64,000 nucleotides of DNA from Psychrobacillus sp. OK032. GTDB lineage: Bacteria > Bacillota > Bacilli > Bacillales_A > Planococcaceae. Below, piece by piece: positions 35,029 to 43,132 of the stretch. Every line of letters begins with the position of its first letter. The first letter of the stretch is position 1. The DNA lies in the NCBI RefSeq assembly GCF_900111345.1, contig NZ_FOGY01000002.1, positions 372,001 to 436,000 of the forward strand, in the 5' to 3' direction. The position numbers and the translations under genes were made by a program. The notes beneath the pieces were generated by a model, which searched no databases, had not been told where the DNA came from, and saw nothing but the letters and a program-made list of their open reading frames with translations.

Positions 35029-35337
35029 TTAATTCGCCCCCAATATGCAAACGGCTAAGATCGTTGCTCCGCTGAAAATACCTAACGGCTTAACTACGCC
35101 ACGTCCCGCCATCGAGCTAATAATTACGAAAGCGCCCGCTGCTACTGCACCGTAGCCGATAAGGTCCGGCAATAACGGAACGAACCAATCCCAAATGGCG
35201 ATACCGATTTCTTTTAAGCCACCGCCGATGTTATCCGCAATCTTTTCGCCTAACGGTTTATAGATGTGCTCCTTTTCCGTTTCGATAACCCAACGGTCAA
35301 ACTTCCAAATCCAGTGCTCGTTATTTTCCGCTGCCAT
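35029..35337 (-). CDS. Small membrane protein
   Basis: 102 residues: an amphipathic N-terminal half (EHWIWKFDRWVIETEKEHIY, then IADNIGGGLKEIGIAIWDW) and two membrane helices (LIGYGAVAAGAFVIISSM and FSGATILAVCILG) joined by the basic turn AGRGVVKPLG. No known family recognised. Placed 1 bp before the ATPase gene and 12 bp after the pilin-like gene, it is probably an inner-membrane partner of that ATPase. ATG after AAGGGGCGG. Confidence 0.7.
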   Translation of the reverse strand: MAAENNEHWIWKFDRWVIETEKEHIYKPLGEKIADNIGGGLKEIGIAIWDWFVPLLPDLIGYGAVAAGAFVIISSMAGRGVVKPLGIFSGATILAVCILGAN

Positions 35338-35349
35338 TTAACCGCCCCT

Positions 35350-35718
35350 TCATACCGTTTTTAAAAAGTCGCGAATATTAACCGCATTTCTCGCAAGTAA
35401 GTAACCGCAACATACTCCGATTAGTAATTCGATTGCTTTCGAGCGATGACCGAGCGCCCACGAAGCGCCTGCAAATACGATAACTAAAACGACGGCACTA
35501 TCGAACATTCGCATAAGCGTCGGATAAATATTATCGAAGGAACTAGCCGCCATTGCAACGTTAGGTAGCGTTAAGAGTAACGTCGGAGTTGCAACGCCTA
35601 CTAGACGAGGAATCGTCCACGTTTGTTTATTTTCCGATGGCTGATCGCTACTTCCCGCTAAATTCGGATTTCTGTAATCCGCTTCCAAAAACGCATATTT
35701 CGGATTTAAAATCGCCAA
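35350..35718 (-). CDS. VirB2/TrbC pilin-like small membrane protein
   Basis: 122 residues. A long charged leader is followed by a hydrophobic stretch VGVATPTLLLTLPNVAMA ending in a signal-peptidase-like AMA site near residue 57. After it come two hydrophobic helices (SAVVLVIVFAGASWALG and AIELLIGVCCGYLLA) joined by a short basic turn HRSK. Leader, cleavage site, two helices and basic turn is the layout of VirB2/TrbC conjugative pilins; identity beyond layout is not claimed. TTG start 7 nt after GGAGG. Confidence 0.6.
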   Translation of the reverse strand: MAILNPKYAFLEADYRNPNLAGSSDQPSENKQTWTIPRLVGVATPTLLLTLPNVAMAASSFDNIYPTLMRMFDSAVVLVIVFAGASWALGHRSKAIELLIGVCCGYLLARNAVNIRDFLKTV

Positions 35719-35794
35719 TTTCGTACCTCCACGTATATTTTTTATGCCGCTTGTTAAGACTATCCTTAACTTATAGACGAAAGGACGTGTTCGT

Positions 35795-35860
35795 ATGTTG
35801 TTTATTATCGGATTAGGTATTGGTGCTACAATCGGGTTATTAGTTAACGCTATCGGATGA
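35795..35860 (+). CDS. 21-residue single-span membrane peptide (DUF3789-like), opposite strand
   Basis: A plus-strand frame begins MLFIIGLGIGATIGLLVNAI after an AAAGGACG ribosome site 8 nt upstream. It is one hydrophobic helix with the Gly-rich GxGxGxxxG pattern of DUF3789-type peptides, which are common in mobile elements of Firmicutes. It runs against the local gene direction and its 3' end overlaps the end of the ParR-like gene by about 20 bp. Confidence 0.5.
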   Translation: MLFIIGLGIGATIGLLVNAIG

Positions 35861-36088
35861 TTTACGTTTTAATTCGTCTTTCATGCGGGCCATTCTATCA
35901 GATGCCGTTACTTCCTTCGCTACGGGCGCTTCAGTCGCAACGACTACGCCTTTCTGCTTCATATCGGCGAGTATTAGCTTTTTAACGTAACCGCTAAAGT
36001 TGCGTTTGCTTACGTGTTTGAGGATTTGTTGGTCGGAGCTATTCGTACGGTTAAATGCGACGGGTTTGGAGAATCGATTCTTTTCGAT
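35840..36088 (-). CDS. Second ParR-like/RHH protein (probable ATC start)
   Basis: 82 codons read IEKNRFSKPVAFNRTNSSDQ, then QILKHVSKRNFSGYVKKLIL and ADMKQKGVV, with a charged C-terminal tail. The SGYVKKLI helix with a preceding beta-like segment is the ribbon-helix-helix pattern seen in small proteins encoded beside ParM on Bacillus-group plasmids. No ATG, GTG or TTG is in a usable place; the ATC at 36088 lies 7 nt after AAAGGAGG and is the only well-placed start. Frame and stop are clean, so I call it a real gene. Confidence 0.68.
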   Translation of the reverse strand: MEKNRFSKPVAFNRTNSSDQQILKHVSKRNFSGYVKKLILADMKQKGVVVATEAPVAKEVTASDRMARMKDELKRKSSDSVN

Positions 36089-36156
36089 GTTAACGCCTCC
36101 TTTAACAACATGATATGAGCGCTAATATCGTTTAATGCACGTCCGCCTAAAATAAA

Positions 36157-36191
36157 TAAAAAATTCCGCCAGGGATTCGCCCCGACGGATT
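36157..36191 (-). terminator. Rho-independent terminator
   Basis: On the minus strand TCCGTCGGGG pairs imperfectly with CCCTGGCGGA around CGAAT and is followed by T6 and a T-rich tail. It ends the transcript that carries the gene at 36256-36606. Confidence 0.7.
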
Positions 36192-36255
36192 ATGTAAAGC
36201 TAATAGCGCTAGCTGCTATCTAGCTTATGCGGAACATCGACGAAAAGTGCACGTC

Positions 36256-36606
36256 CTACTTCGATAAATATTCGAGCATCAATTCCTCGGAGCGTTTGCG
36301 TAATTCAGCGCTTGTATACCGCTTACGTTCTTCGTAACCGGCGTGAATAAAAGCGTATTCTGACGACTCTTTCGTTGATTTCTCGATAATTAACTGCATA
36401 TTATGACGCGTTAAATAAATTTCCGTTACTTTCAAGTCGGCGCGAACTCGTTGTAATGCGCCTTCAACCTTCGCTAAATACGGTCGGGACAGCTTAAACG
36501 GTAACTTGACGATGGATTCTCGGTCGCGCTCAAAAAGCGTAATAAGCAACGGTAGATATATTTTATTTTCGAAATAACGGATATCCTCCGCTGATATTGA
36601 CGGCAT
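36256..36606 (-). CDS. Phage protein of unknown function
   Basis: 116 residues, mixed helix and strand, highly charged (RDRESIVKLPFKLSRPYLAK, then KVTEIYLTRHNMQLIIEK). No family recognised. It stands alone between two terminators, so it has its own transcription unit; TATAAT-like sequence lies about 25 bp upstream of the ribosome site GGAG. Its position after the lysis genes suggests an accessory (moron-type) gene. Confidence 0.7.
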   Translation of the reverse strand: MPSISAEDIRYFENKIYLPLLITLFERDRESIVKLPFKLSRPYLAKVEGALQRVRADLKVTEIYLTRHNMQLIIEKSTKESSEYAFIHAGYEERKRYTSAELRKRSEELMLEYLSK

Positions 36607-36650
36607 TTAGAACACGCTCCTTTACGTTAATTATAACATATCGCAAACAC

Positions 36651-36690
36651 AAAAAAAACGCCCCACTCCGTTATTAGCGAGTAGGGCGTT
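36651..36690 (-). terminator. Rho-independent terminator after the lysis genes
   Basis: On the minus strand AACGCCCTACTC pairs with GAGTGGGGCGTT across a 10-nt loop (one mismatch) and is followed by T8. It lies 12 bp past the amidase stop codon and should end the long structural transcript. Confidence 0.85.
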
Positions 36691-36701
36691 AGGCTTGCGT
36701 G

Positions 36702-37391
36702 TTATTTCGATTTATTTTCGAGCGCTTTCAGTCGTTGTACAAACGGGATCATTGCGTTCCATACGTAGTATTGATTCACGTTGCGGAACGGATTCTTACC
36801 GTCGGTAATGCCGAGTTCCATCGCTTTCTTGCGTACGGCTTCTTGGTCTGCGTTTAGTTGCGGTTCATTCGTCACGCCTGCCACCTCCGTTTTCGGTTTC
36901 GTTAATTCTGCGAGCCTATCAGCGATTGCCTTGCGAACAGCCGCCGAACGCCCTTCGTCGAGTATTCTATGCGGACAGTTCTTGCCGGACCAATCGCGAT
37001 GCCAGCGGACACGATCGATTCCCCATCCGTATTTTTTAAGTAACTGCGCTGTATATTCGATGGCGTTCGCTTCGGCTTGCGCGTATTTGGCGCCACCACT
37101 TCGCGAATAGCAGATTTCAATTCCGATGCTTTTACGGTTGCCATCGCCGTTTCCATCACCGCAATGCCAAGCGTTACGATTAAACGGAATAGCTTCGATT
37201 GCTTCCTTGTCGTCGATAGCTACGTGATAGCTCGTCGATGCCGTATTGCGTTTCATATAGGCGATTTCATTGCGTGCGGTTGCGTCATTTGCCGTGTTGT
37301 GAATCGTGATATATTGCGGAGTCATAGCATACGGCGATTTTAGCGAATGTAACGTCGATGCCACGTAATCTTTTACGGTTACGTACGCCAT
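36702..37391 (-). CDS. Endolysin: N-acetylmuramoyl-L-alanine amidase (Amidase_2)
   Basis: About 229 residues. The PGRP/Amidase_2 zinc site is present: first His in YITIHNTANDAT near 27, later RWHRDWSGKNCPHRIL with the second His, Lys and Cys. The last about 55 residues form a separate wall-binding or linker segment typical of XlyA-type lysins. It cuts the peptide from the glycan chain at lysis. The start ATG overlaps the holin stop codon (TGATG), giving a tight holin-lysin pair. Confidence 0.93.
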   Translation of the reverse strand: MAYVTVKDYVASTLHSLKSPYAMTPQYITIHNTANDATARNEIAYMKRNTASTSYHVAIDDKEAIEAIPFNRNAWHCGDGNGDGNRKSIGIEICYSRSGGAKYAQAEANAIEYTAQLLKKYGWGIDRVRWHRDWSGKNCPHRILDEGRSAAVRKAIADRLAELTKPKTEVAGVTNEPQLNADQEAVRKKAMELGITDGKNPFRNVNQYYVWNAMIPFVQRLKALENKSK

Positions 37392-37630
37392 CACTTCAAC
37401 CCCTTGCGTTCTAGTTCCTCCGCTTGCTTGCGTGCCTTGCGCGTCATTGCGTAGGTATTCTTATACACGCCGTAAAGCGCACCACCCAACGCCAAGCCAG
37501 CGCCTAGTAATACGCCGAATGCGTTAATCGAATCTTGCGTAAACCATTCGAAATATACGTTAATCGTTCCGAGAAATAGTAGTGCCGCCGATAGAAATCC
37601 GGTCACTAAAATTACGATGTCTTTCGTCAT
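37391..37630 (-). CDS. Holin (phi LC3 / phage holin 1-like)
   Basis: 79 residues with two membrane helices (VILVTGFLSAALLFLGTINV and AFGVLLGAGLALGGALYGV) and a basic tail RKARKQAEELERKG, the layout of phi LC3/SPP1-type class II holins. It opens the membrane for the amidase encoded next to it. Ribosome site AAGGGG. Confidence 0.88.
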   Translation of the reverse strand: MTKDIVILVTGFLSAALLFLGTINVYFEWFTQDSINAFGVLLGAGLALGGALYGVYKNTYAMTRKARKQAEELERKGLK

Positions 37631-37664
37631 TATAACGTCCCCTTTCCGTTTTTATTTGCGTAGC

Positions 37665-37940
37665 TTAACGTAGTAGAATTCCGAGTATAAAGATTACGAT
37701 TGTTACGAGTATAGGCGCCATGATGCCGATAGCCCATCGCTGATTCGCCTTCAATGCGTCTATATCGCGTCTATTTGTGTCCGCCTTCGCTTCGGCTGAG
37801 CGTGCGGTGTCGTCGGTGCGTGCGAGGTCATCGCGTAGCTTCGTGACGTCCGTTTTTAATTCGAGCGCTGCGTCAAGTTTACCTTCGATGCGCGCCATCG
37901 TGAGTTCGAGCGCGTGTATTTCCTTCGAATCTTCGGGCAT
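37665..37940 (-). CDS. xhlA: XhlA-type hemolysin-like membrane-associated lysis protein
   Basis: 91 residues: a coiled-coil N-terminus (ARIEGKLDAALELKTDVTKL, then heptads to IDALKANQ) and one C-terminal membrane helix WAIGIMAPILVTIVIFILGI, as in PBSX XhlA, which acts with the holin XhlB. Placed directly before the holin gene as in PBSX. Ribosome site AAGGAGG. Confidence 0.88.
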   Translation of the reverse strand: MPEDSKEIHALELTMARIEGKLDAALELKTDVTKLRDDLARTDDTARSAEAKADTNRRDIDALKANQRWAIGIMAPILVTIVIFILGILLR

Positions 37941-37980
37941 GGTCCGAGCCTCCTTCGTGTAGTTTGCGTTATTTTGCGTA

Positions 37981-38023
37981 AATAAAAAGAACGCCGGTTA
38001 GCTACGATAGCTTAGGGCGTTCT
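37981..38023 (-). terminator. Hairpin terminator after the tail fibre gene
   Basis: AGAACGCC and TAGCTA on the minus strand pair with their partners (TAGCTA, GGCGTTCT) to form a 16-bp stem with one bulge around TCG, followed by T5. It separates the tail fibre from the lysis genes, perhaps as a partial terminator. Confidence 0.75.
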
Positions 38024-38066
38024 GATATCGTGATTATTCGGTTAGACGGTAAGTCGCAGTTTGATC

Positions 38067-39905
38067 CTACACCGCTTTAACAGCAGTCATATTATCTGTA
38101 ATAACACTCTTAGTAGTCTCTATTTTTTCGGTTACTGCGTTAATCATAAATGCGTTAATATTTTCTGAAATGTTATCTTTAATAATAACATTGGTAAATT
38201 TTTCGCCATTTGTTGCAAAGCCTACACCATAATGCGTATTTGATCCTGTCGCTCCCTTAATTCGGTTTCCTTGTAAACGGAATCCGCTAAACGGTGCAGG
38301 AGTACCAATAGGAATGCTAGAGGTAAAAGCAATCGCAGATTTGAAGTTTTCAACAGTTCCATAATTGTGTATTTTCGTGTTACTGACTGTTAACATAGGA
38401 TTGAAGTTCTCTAGTGCAACCTTCACATCGAATTGGATTCCATGTCCGTTGATTGAGTATATATTGCAATTGTCGAAAGTCCAATCTTGGCAATTAATAG
38501 CACTGATTCCTTGCACAGAATCATGAATCTCGCAATTAGTTAACGATACTCGTTTGGATGTATTGGCAAGGATAGCTGTGTTCATTTTAGATTGAACGTC
38601 TACACCTTCAAAGAAAAGGTCTGAACTGTTATTTAAATAAAATCCTACACTTTCAGTAGATATGATTTTCGAATTTTTGATATACACCTTACCAGGTAAA
38701 GGTCTTGTTGGCTCATTTGTCTGTGTCGAAATGCCATAATTAGGTACTAGAATTGTAACGTTTTCAATGGAAATTCTACCGAAGTTTTGTGCGTCTGCAT
38801 CTTTCCTGTTTATCGCAATCCCTCTTGAACCTGCGATAGTTGATTCTATATGAACATTACTTACTATAAAATCACCGATGACATCTGGAGGTCTTTGAAC
38901 TCCACCTTTTAAATCAAAGTCAATGCCATGTTTTGCACAGTTCAGGAAAGTGCAATTCGAAATAATGATATTTTTTGGTGCGGCTGCTATATTTGTTTCT
39001 GTTTTTATTTTAATTCCGTTATAAAAGCCGTTCGCTATAACGTTTTGAATGGTAATATTTCTACTGGAACCGAGGTCAACACATTCGTCAATATTGATTC
39101 CCGTAGAATCCGATGCCACGATACCATCTACCAAAACTGTGTCAGAATTAAAGAAATCAATAACTTCCGGGACTCTCATGGCGAATGTGTTTTTTATACT
39201 GCCGTTTGTACAAGTCATTAAGCTAATCCCGTACATACAATCGTGCATTTCAGTGTCCGTTATCACGAATTCGTCTACTAAATCTAGTCTTAGACCAGCG
39301 TGTCCGAAGAATCGGACATTTCGCATAGAAAACGATTTGACATGTTCGATTCCAACGCGCGAACCTCCTGTAGTATCAAATGCTATGTTCTCAATAGAAA
39401 TGTTTTGAAACTTGTTCCCCACTGTCCCTAATGCTCTAAAACTTAAAGCTCGACCATCCAAGTTATCAGCTGTATTTTTAATGATAGATTTCTGAGGTGA
39501 TTCCCCTCTAATTCTTGTCCCGTTTTTCATGTTGATTAATTGTTTAGTTAGAAAAACGCCTTTCGGAAAGTATAAAGTTGTACCACTAATAGCACAAGCA
39601 TCTATCGCTTTTTGAACTGCTACAGAATCATCCGTAATACCATCTCCAACAGCTCCGAAGGTCTTAACGTTGATCCCAGTATCCGCCAACTGCGTCTTAA
39701 CGGAACCGATTTCCTGCGTATATTCTGCCTTTTTTACAGTCTCCGCTAATTCCGTCGTTATCGCTTCCACATTCGCCGCTAAACTATCCGCAGCCCCGCC
39801 TAATGCGTCTATTTTATCGAAGTTCTCGTTAAACTCCGTCATTTGTACGTAATCTTCCGGTACCCACTTATGCAATCCTAAATTATCGGTCTTTTTGCTA
39901 CTCAT
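38067..39905 (-). CDS. Tail fibre/spike with pectate-lyase-like beta-helix
   Basis: 612 residues. About 80 N-terminal residues (LGLHKWVPEDYVQMTEFNEN, then a coiled coil) are the phage attachment part. From about residue 80 the Pectate_lyase_3 start NVKTFGAVGDGITDDSVAVQ opens a right-handed beta-helix of short N-rich repeats (such as NISIENIAFDTTGGS) to the end. Such spikes bind or cut surface polysaccharide. The DNA changes at about 39.69 kb from element-like GC-rich to AT-rich, so the receptor-binding part looks exchanged as a unit. First gene after the baseplate. Confidence 0.88.
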   Translation of the reverse strand: MSSKKTDNLGLHKWVPEDYVQMTEFNENFDKIDALGGAADSLAANVEAITTELAETVKKAEYTQEIGSVKTQLADTGINVKTFGAVGDGITDDSVAVQKAIDACAISGTTLYFPKGVFLTKQLINMKNGTRIRGESPQKSIIKNTADNLDGRALSFRALGTVGNKFQNISIENIAFDTTGGSRVGIEHVKSFSMRNVRFFGHAGLRLDLVDEFVITDTEMHDCMYGISLMTCTNGSIKNTFAMRVPEVIDFFNSDTVLVDGIVASDSTGINIDECVDLGSSRNITIQNVIANGFYNGIKIKTETNIAAAPKNIIISNCTFLNCAKHGIDFDLKGGVQRPPDVIGDFIVSNVHIESTIAGSRGIAINRKDADAQNFGRISIENVTILVPNYGISTQTNEPTRPLPGKVYIKNSKIISTESVGFYLNNSSDLFFEGVDVQSKMNTAILANTSKRVSLTNCEIHDSVQGISAINCQDWTFDNCNIYSINGHGIQFDVKVALENFNPMLTVSNTKIHNYGTVENFKSAIAFTSSIPIGTPAPFSGFRLQGNRIKGATGSNTHYGVGFATNGEKFTNVIIKDNISENINAFMINAVTEKIETTKSVITDNMTAVKAV

Positions 39906-40864
39906 CCGGTAATTCCTCCCTTATTTAAATCGTACGATTCTTCTAGTTGTTCAGCGGTCAAACCCGCTACTTTACGCCACCTTGCGCCACTACCTTCGAA
40001 TTCACGCCACGGCTTCTCCGCGACATCCGCCATTTTGAATACGGAAATATCCGCCCATTGCTGCCGGATCATATCGAGTTCATGCCACGGTAAAAAAGAG
40101 AACGAAAAGTCCGTCCCTATATGCGCCGGCATAACGTCCTCTACGGAGCGCTCGATGTCCTCGAAGTTTTTCGGAACTCCGCGTCTACTCGTAATTTTTA
40201 TTTTCATCGCCATTTCGTCCGGAACTTCCTCGATGGTTGCTCCGTAAAATGAATCGACTATTTCGTTTATCAGTTCACGCGTAACCGTTCCTACTCCGCG
40301 TAATTTAGCGTTAATAAAATGTCGCCGAGAATCCGTCGAGCGCGCCGCCTTTTGCTCGATGTCCGTAAGCGATTCCCATCGGTTTAATCCTTTTGTCGCG
40401 GTATTTACGTAGAATTGGTCGAGTAGTTCGTTCAATTTCGCTTGTACGCGTGTGACTTCGTTAGCTTCCGTTTCAACCATTCGCATTACGTCCGCTAAAT
40501 CTTCGTAGTATTTCGGCATGTAGTCTTTCATCGTTTGCCTTACATCGCGGTCATACGTATAAGTTTCGAGTAAGCCCTCCGACAACAACGCACCGCTAAC
40601 CGTTTTGTATTTATGCACAGATGGTACCGCGACAGCCGACTTCGAATTAACCGATGTTTTAACGTATTTTATAATCCGTGTGTTAACCTTCGGAAAAGTC
40701 GCACTACCCATCGAAGCTGCCGCCGACTTCACGATTAACACGATTCGCCCCGCCACGTCTGCCTTAGCGCTAAACGCCCCCGCAGACTCTGATAACCGTA
40801 CAATTTTTCCGTCAAAAGAACCGCTACCTACGAGGCCTAGCGGTTCAATCGTTATTTCAGCCAT
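39902..40864 (-). CDS. Baseplate/tail protein, YmfQ/XkdU-like (DUF2313) with N-terminal extension
   Basis: 320 residues. The C-terminal two thirds (YDRDVRQTMKDYMPKYYEDL, IVDSFYGATIEEVPDEMA) match the gpI/YmfQ/XkdU family of baseplate wedge proteins. The first about 100 residues are beta-rich (LGLVGSGSFDGKIVRLSESA) and look like an added domain. It follows baseplate J and another tail protein in the order expected for PBSX-like phages, and overlaps the fibre gene by 4 bp. Confidence 0.82.
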   Translation of the reverse strand: MAEITIEPLGLVGSGSFDGKIVRLSESAGAFSAKADVAGRIVLIVKSAAASMGSATFPKVNTRIIKYVKTSVNSKSAVAVPSVHKYKTVSGALLSEGLLETYTYDRDVRQTMKDYMPKYYEDLADVMRMVETEANEVTRVQAKLNELLDQFYVNTATKGLNRWESLTDIEQKAARSTDSRRHFINAKLRGVGTVTRELINEIVDSFYGATIEEVPDEMAMKIKITSRRGVPKNFEDIERSVEDVMPAHIGTDFSFSFLPWHELDMIRQQWADISVFKMADVAEKPWREFEGSGARWRKVAGLTAEQLEESYDLNKGGITG

Positions 40865-40882
40865 CGTTTACGCCTTCTTTCG

Positions 40883-41269
40883 TTAAGCAAGCGTAATACT
40901 TACATCGCCCGCCGCTATTTTTAATTGGTCCGCTGATGCGATCGTTTTCGTATTCGTTAATGCACCGTGGTAAAGTAGGTTGCCCTCCGTTGCTGCGTCT
41001 AAGATGCCGATGTGCGTTACGGTTCCCCATGACGCCGATGCAATCGGAAATAGTACGTCCGCTGAACTAACCGCTACACCGTTTGCCGGTGCGTTAAAGG
41101 TAATCGTTTGCCTTACGTAAGCACCTCCGCTTACTTCCGTACCTGTTTTAGCATCCGTTGGGTCTGCCGTGTATAACGCTAGATAAACCGTTGCCGGCGC
41201 TACCCACGCTTGCCCTCGTAAAGTTGCGTTTAATAACGCGTTTTCTAAGTAATCGCTCATTGCTGCCAT
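40883..41269 (-). CDS. Phage tail fibre-associated protein
   Basis: 128 residues starting YLENALLNATLRGQ, with AWVAPATVYLALYTADPTDA and GGAYVRQTITFNAPANG. This is the short 'tail fiber protein' family met beside baseplate genes in Gram-positive phages, thought to sit at the tail tip. It is inserted between the XkdT- and XkdU-like genes. Ribosome site AGGAGG. Confidence 0.82.
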   Translation of the reverse strand: MAAMSDYLENALLNATLRGQAWVAPATVYLALYTADPTDAKTGTEVSGGAYVRQTITFNAPANGVAVSSADVLFPIASASWGTVTHIGILDAATEGNLLYHGALTNTKTIASADQLKIAAGDVSITLA

Positions 41270-41282
41270 ATCGTAATTCCTC

Positions 41283-42338
41283 CTAATTTATAGTTATCGC
41301 GCCAACTACCGGTACTTCGTCGTTGCCGAGTATGATGTTCGCCGTAAGTCCGTTAATCCGTAAGTCCGAATAGTCGATTACGCCGTCCGAATCTAATATC
41401 GCGTTACCAATCGCTGTATAACGCACCGTGTCGCCTACGAACGCAATCGACTTAAAGTAATCCGTCACAATAGCGTTAATTGACGTTCGTACAGCGTTCA
41501 TATCTGCGCCTTCTCGTATCGTAAGCGTTGCCGTTATATCAATCGATACTTCTGTTACGCCGACCACGGTTACGTCCGCAAGTACGGGGCGTTGCGTATC
41601 GATGTGCGCCTTTACTTGGTCTAGCGTCATAGCGGAAGGACTCCGTTTCTCCGAATTAATTACAACGACTTTCACCGTTCCTACGCCTTGCCATATCGGA
41701 TAACAGCGCGCATCTGAAATACCCGCGATTTCCTTCGCCCATTGTTCGTAGTGGTATTTATTACCGCTTGTTGCCGGACGGCTAACCTTTTCGTGGTAAC
41801 GCGCGTATAATTCTTCGTCCGATTCCCCGTTAATTCCGCCGCTAAATACCTTCTCGTTTGTAACCGTAACTGCCCCGCTAAGGTCGCCTAAAACGTCTGT
41901 TATTGCTCCGATTGCGACATTGCCGGAAACCCCGCCTACTTCCGCTTCTACCGGTACATCGATTGATTCGCTAATAAGCGTCTTTTCCTCCGTCGTGACG
42001 AAGTATATAGGCGCGCTATCGCTATCCGTTGACAGTAGCGTCCCTAGCGGAATGATTTCCCCTACTGCGCCAGTTATCGTAACTAGCCCGCTAGCCTTGA
42101 CCGCTGTTTTCCGTGTCATGCCCTGCTCGGCTACGCGTCGTTCGAGTAGTTCGCCCGTAGACGTTTCGGCGAATCCGAGGTTCAATACGTTGTCCATCTG
42201 CGTATAGGCTTGCGACAATTCGATAGCCATCGGACTAAATAAGTCCCATAGTACGGAGCCTTGTCGCTTGTCGAACGTATCTGGAAACCGACTAAGTAGA
42301 CGGTCGAGTATCGTTTCGTACGTTTCGTTTTCGTACAT
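41283..42338 (-). CDS. xkdT: Baseplate J-like protein (XkdT-like)
   Basis: 351 residues with Baseplate_J features: YETILDRLLSRFPDTFDKRQ, GLVTITGAVGEIIPLGTLLS, VEAEVGGVSGNVAIGAI, and GGINGESDEELYARYHEKV near 195. It forms the baseplate wedge of contractile tails. It overlaps the XkdS-like gene by one base. In PBSX order it follows xkdS. Confidence 0.92.
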   Translation of the reverse strand: MYENETYETILDRLLSRFPDTFDKRQGSVLWDLFSPMAIELSQAYTQMDNVLNLGFAETSTGELLERRVAEQGMTRKTAVKASGLVTITGAVGEIIPLGTLLSTDSDSAPIYFVTTEEKTLISESIDVPVEAEVGGVSGNVAIGAITDVLGDLSGAVTVTNEKVFSGGINGESDEELYARYHEKVSRPATSGNKYHYEQWAKEIAGISDARCYPIWQGVGTVKVVVINSEKRSPSAMTLDQVKAHIDTQRPVLADVTVVGVTEVSIDITATLTIREGADMNAVRTSINAIVTDYFKSIAFVGDTVRYTAIGNAILDSDGVIDYSDLRINGLTANIILGNDEVPVVGAITIN

Positions 42339-42751
42339 TAAATAGTCACCTCGCTCTCCATACGCTCTCCATTCGTAAGCGAAACGTCGAATTTAATTAG
42401 CACCGTATCGCCGCTGTGACTGACGTTGAAATTCGTAACGTCTGCGATGCGGTCGTCGTAAATAAGCGCCTCTCGTATTACACGCGGTATTTCTTCGTCT
42501 AAGAGCTCGCGTGTTACGTCTGCGCCGATTAAATCCTCGATTTCACTTCCGTATTGATCGTCGTAAATTAAAAAGCGACTCCGCGCAGTCCTTATCGCCT
42601 TAACGATGAACTGCCGAATCGCTTCTTTTCCGTCTACTATTCCGCCTAGCCCGCTCGCCGTTAATTGGTACGTGAGAGACGGCTGTATTTCCATTTCCGT
42701 TTCTAATACGTCGTTTTCGATTTCTTCGAGTGTTTCCGGTATAATCGCCAT
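42338..42751 (-). CDS. xkdS: Baseplate protein XkdS-like (DUF2634)
   Basis: 137 residues: QPSLTYQLTASGLGGIVDGK, AIRTARSRFLIYDDQYGSEI and LTNGERMESEV match DUF2634/XkdS, the gp25/W-like baseplate component. Shares its start/stop junction with neighbours, as expected within a structural operon. Confidence 0.9.
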   Translation of the reverse strand: MAIIPETLEEIENDVLETEMEIQPSLTYQLTASGLGGIVDGKEAIRQFIVKAIRTARSRFLIYDDQYGSEIEDLIGADVTRELLDEEIPRVIREALIYDDRIADVTNFNVSHSGDTVLIKFDVSLTNGERMESEVTI

Positions 42752-43117
42752 TTATCGCACCACCTTATCGATTACGTGGTATAGTTGTCCGTCGTTTGTT
42801 TCGAGTACAAATACTTCGTCGTCTACCGCAACATAGCCGTCCTTAAACGTAATTTGCATATCAACGCCACTGAATGCGCCTGTCACACCGTTAAATGTAG
42901 CCGTCCCTTTAACGTCAGCTTTGCGCTCATGCGGTAATATCGATTGCATTATGACTAGCGAATCCATTTCGATGTCGTCTGCGTCGCCTTCGATTCTAAT
43001 AGCGAAGGGGCTAACGGACGTAACCTTTGCGATGTGCGTACGCATTTCTACGTTGTGGCCGTACTTACCGATTAAATTAACAAGCCGTGCGCCTGCGTTT
43101 CCTTCTTCGCGTCCTAT
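42752..43117 (-). CDS. xkdR: Tail protein XkdR-like (DUF2577), probable ATA start
   Basis: About 121 residues. The first ATG (43045) has no ribosome site and removes a conserved part. Reading upstream in frame gives ITIGREEGNAGARLVNLIGK, the normal DUF2577 N-terminus, back to a TAG stop at 43133. Within that stretch no ATG, GTG or TTG exists. The ATA at 43117 lies 8 nt after GGAGG and is the best-placed start (ATT at 43123 is too close). Order and neighbours match PBSX xkdR. Confidence 0.8.
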   Translation of the reverse strand: MGREEGNAGARLVNLIGKYGHNVEMRTHIAKVTSVSPFAIRIEGDADDIEMDSLVIMQSILPHERKADVKGTATFNGVTGAFSGVDMQITFKDGYVAVDDEVFVLETNDGQLYHVIDKVVR

Positions 43118-43132
43118 CGTAATCCCCTCCGT

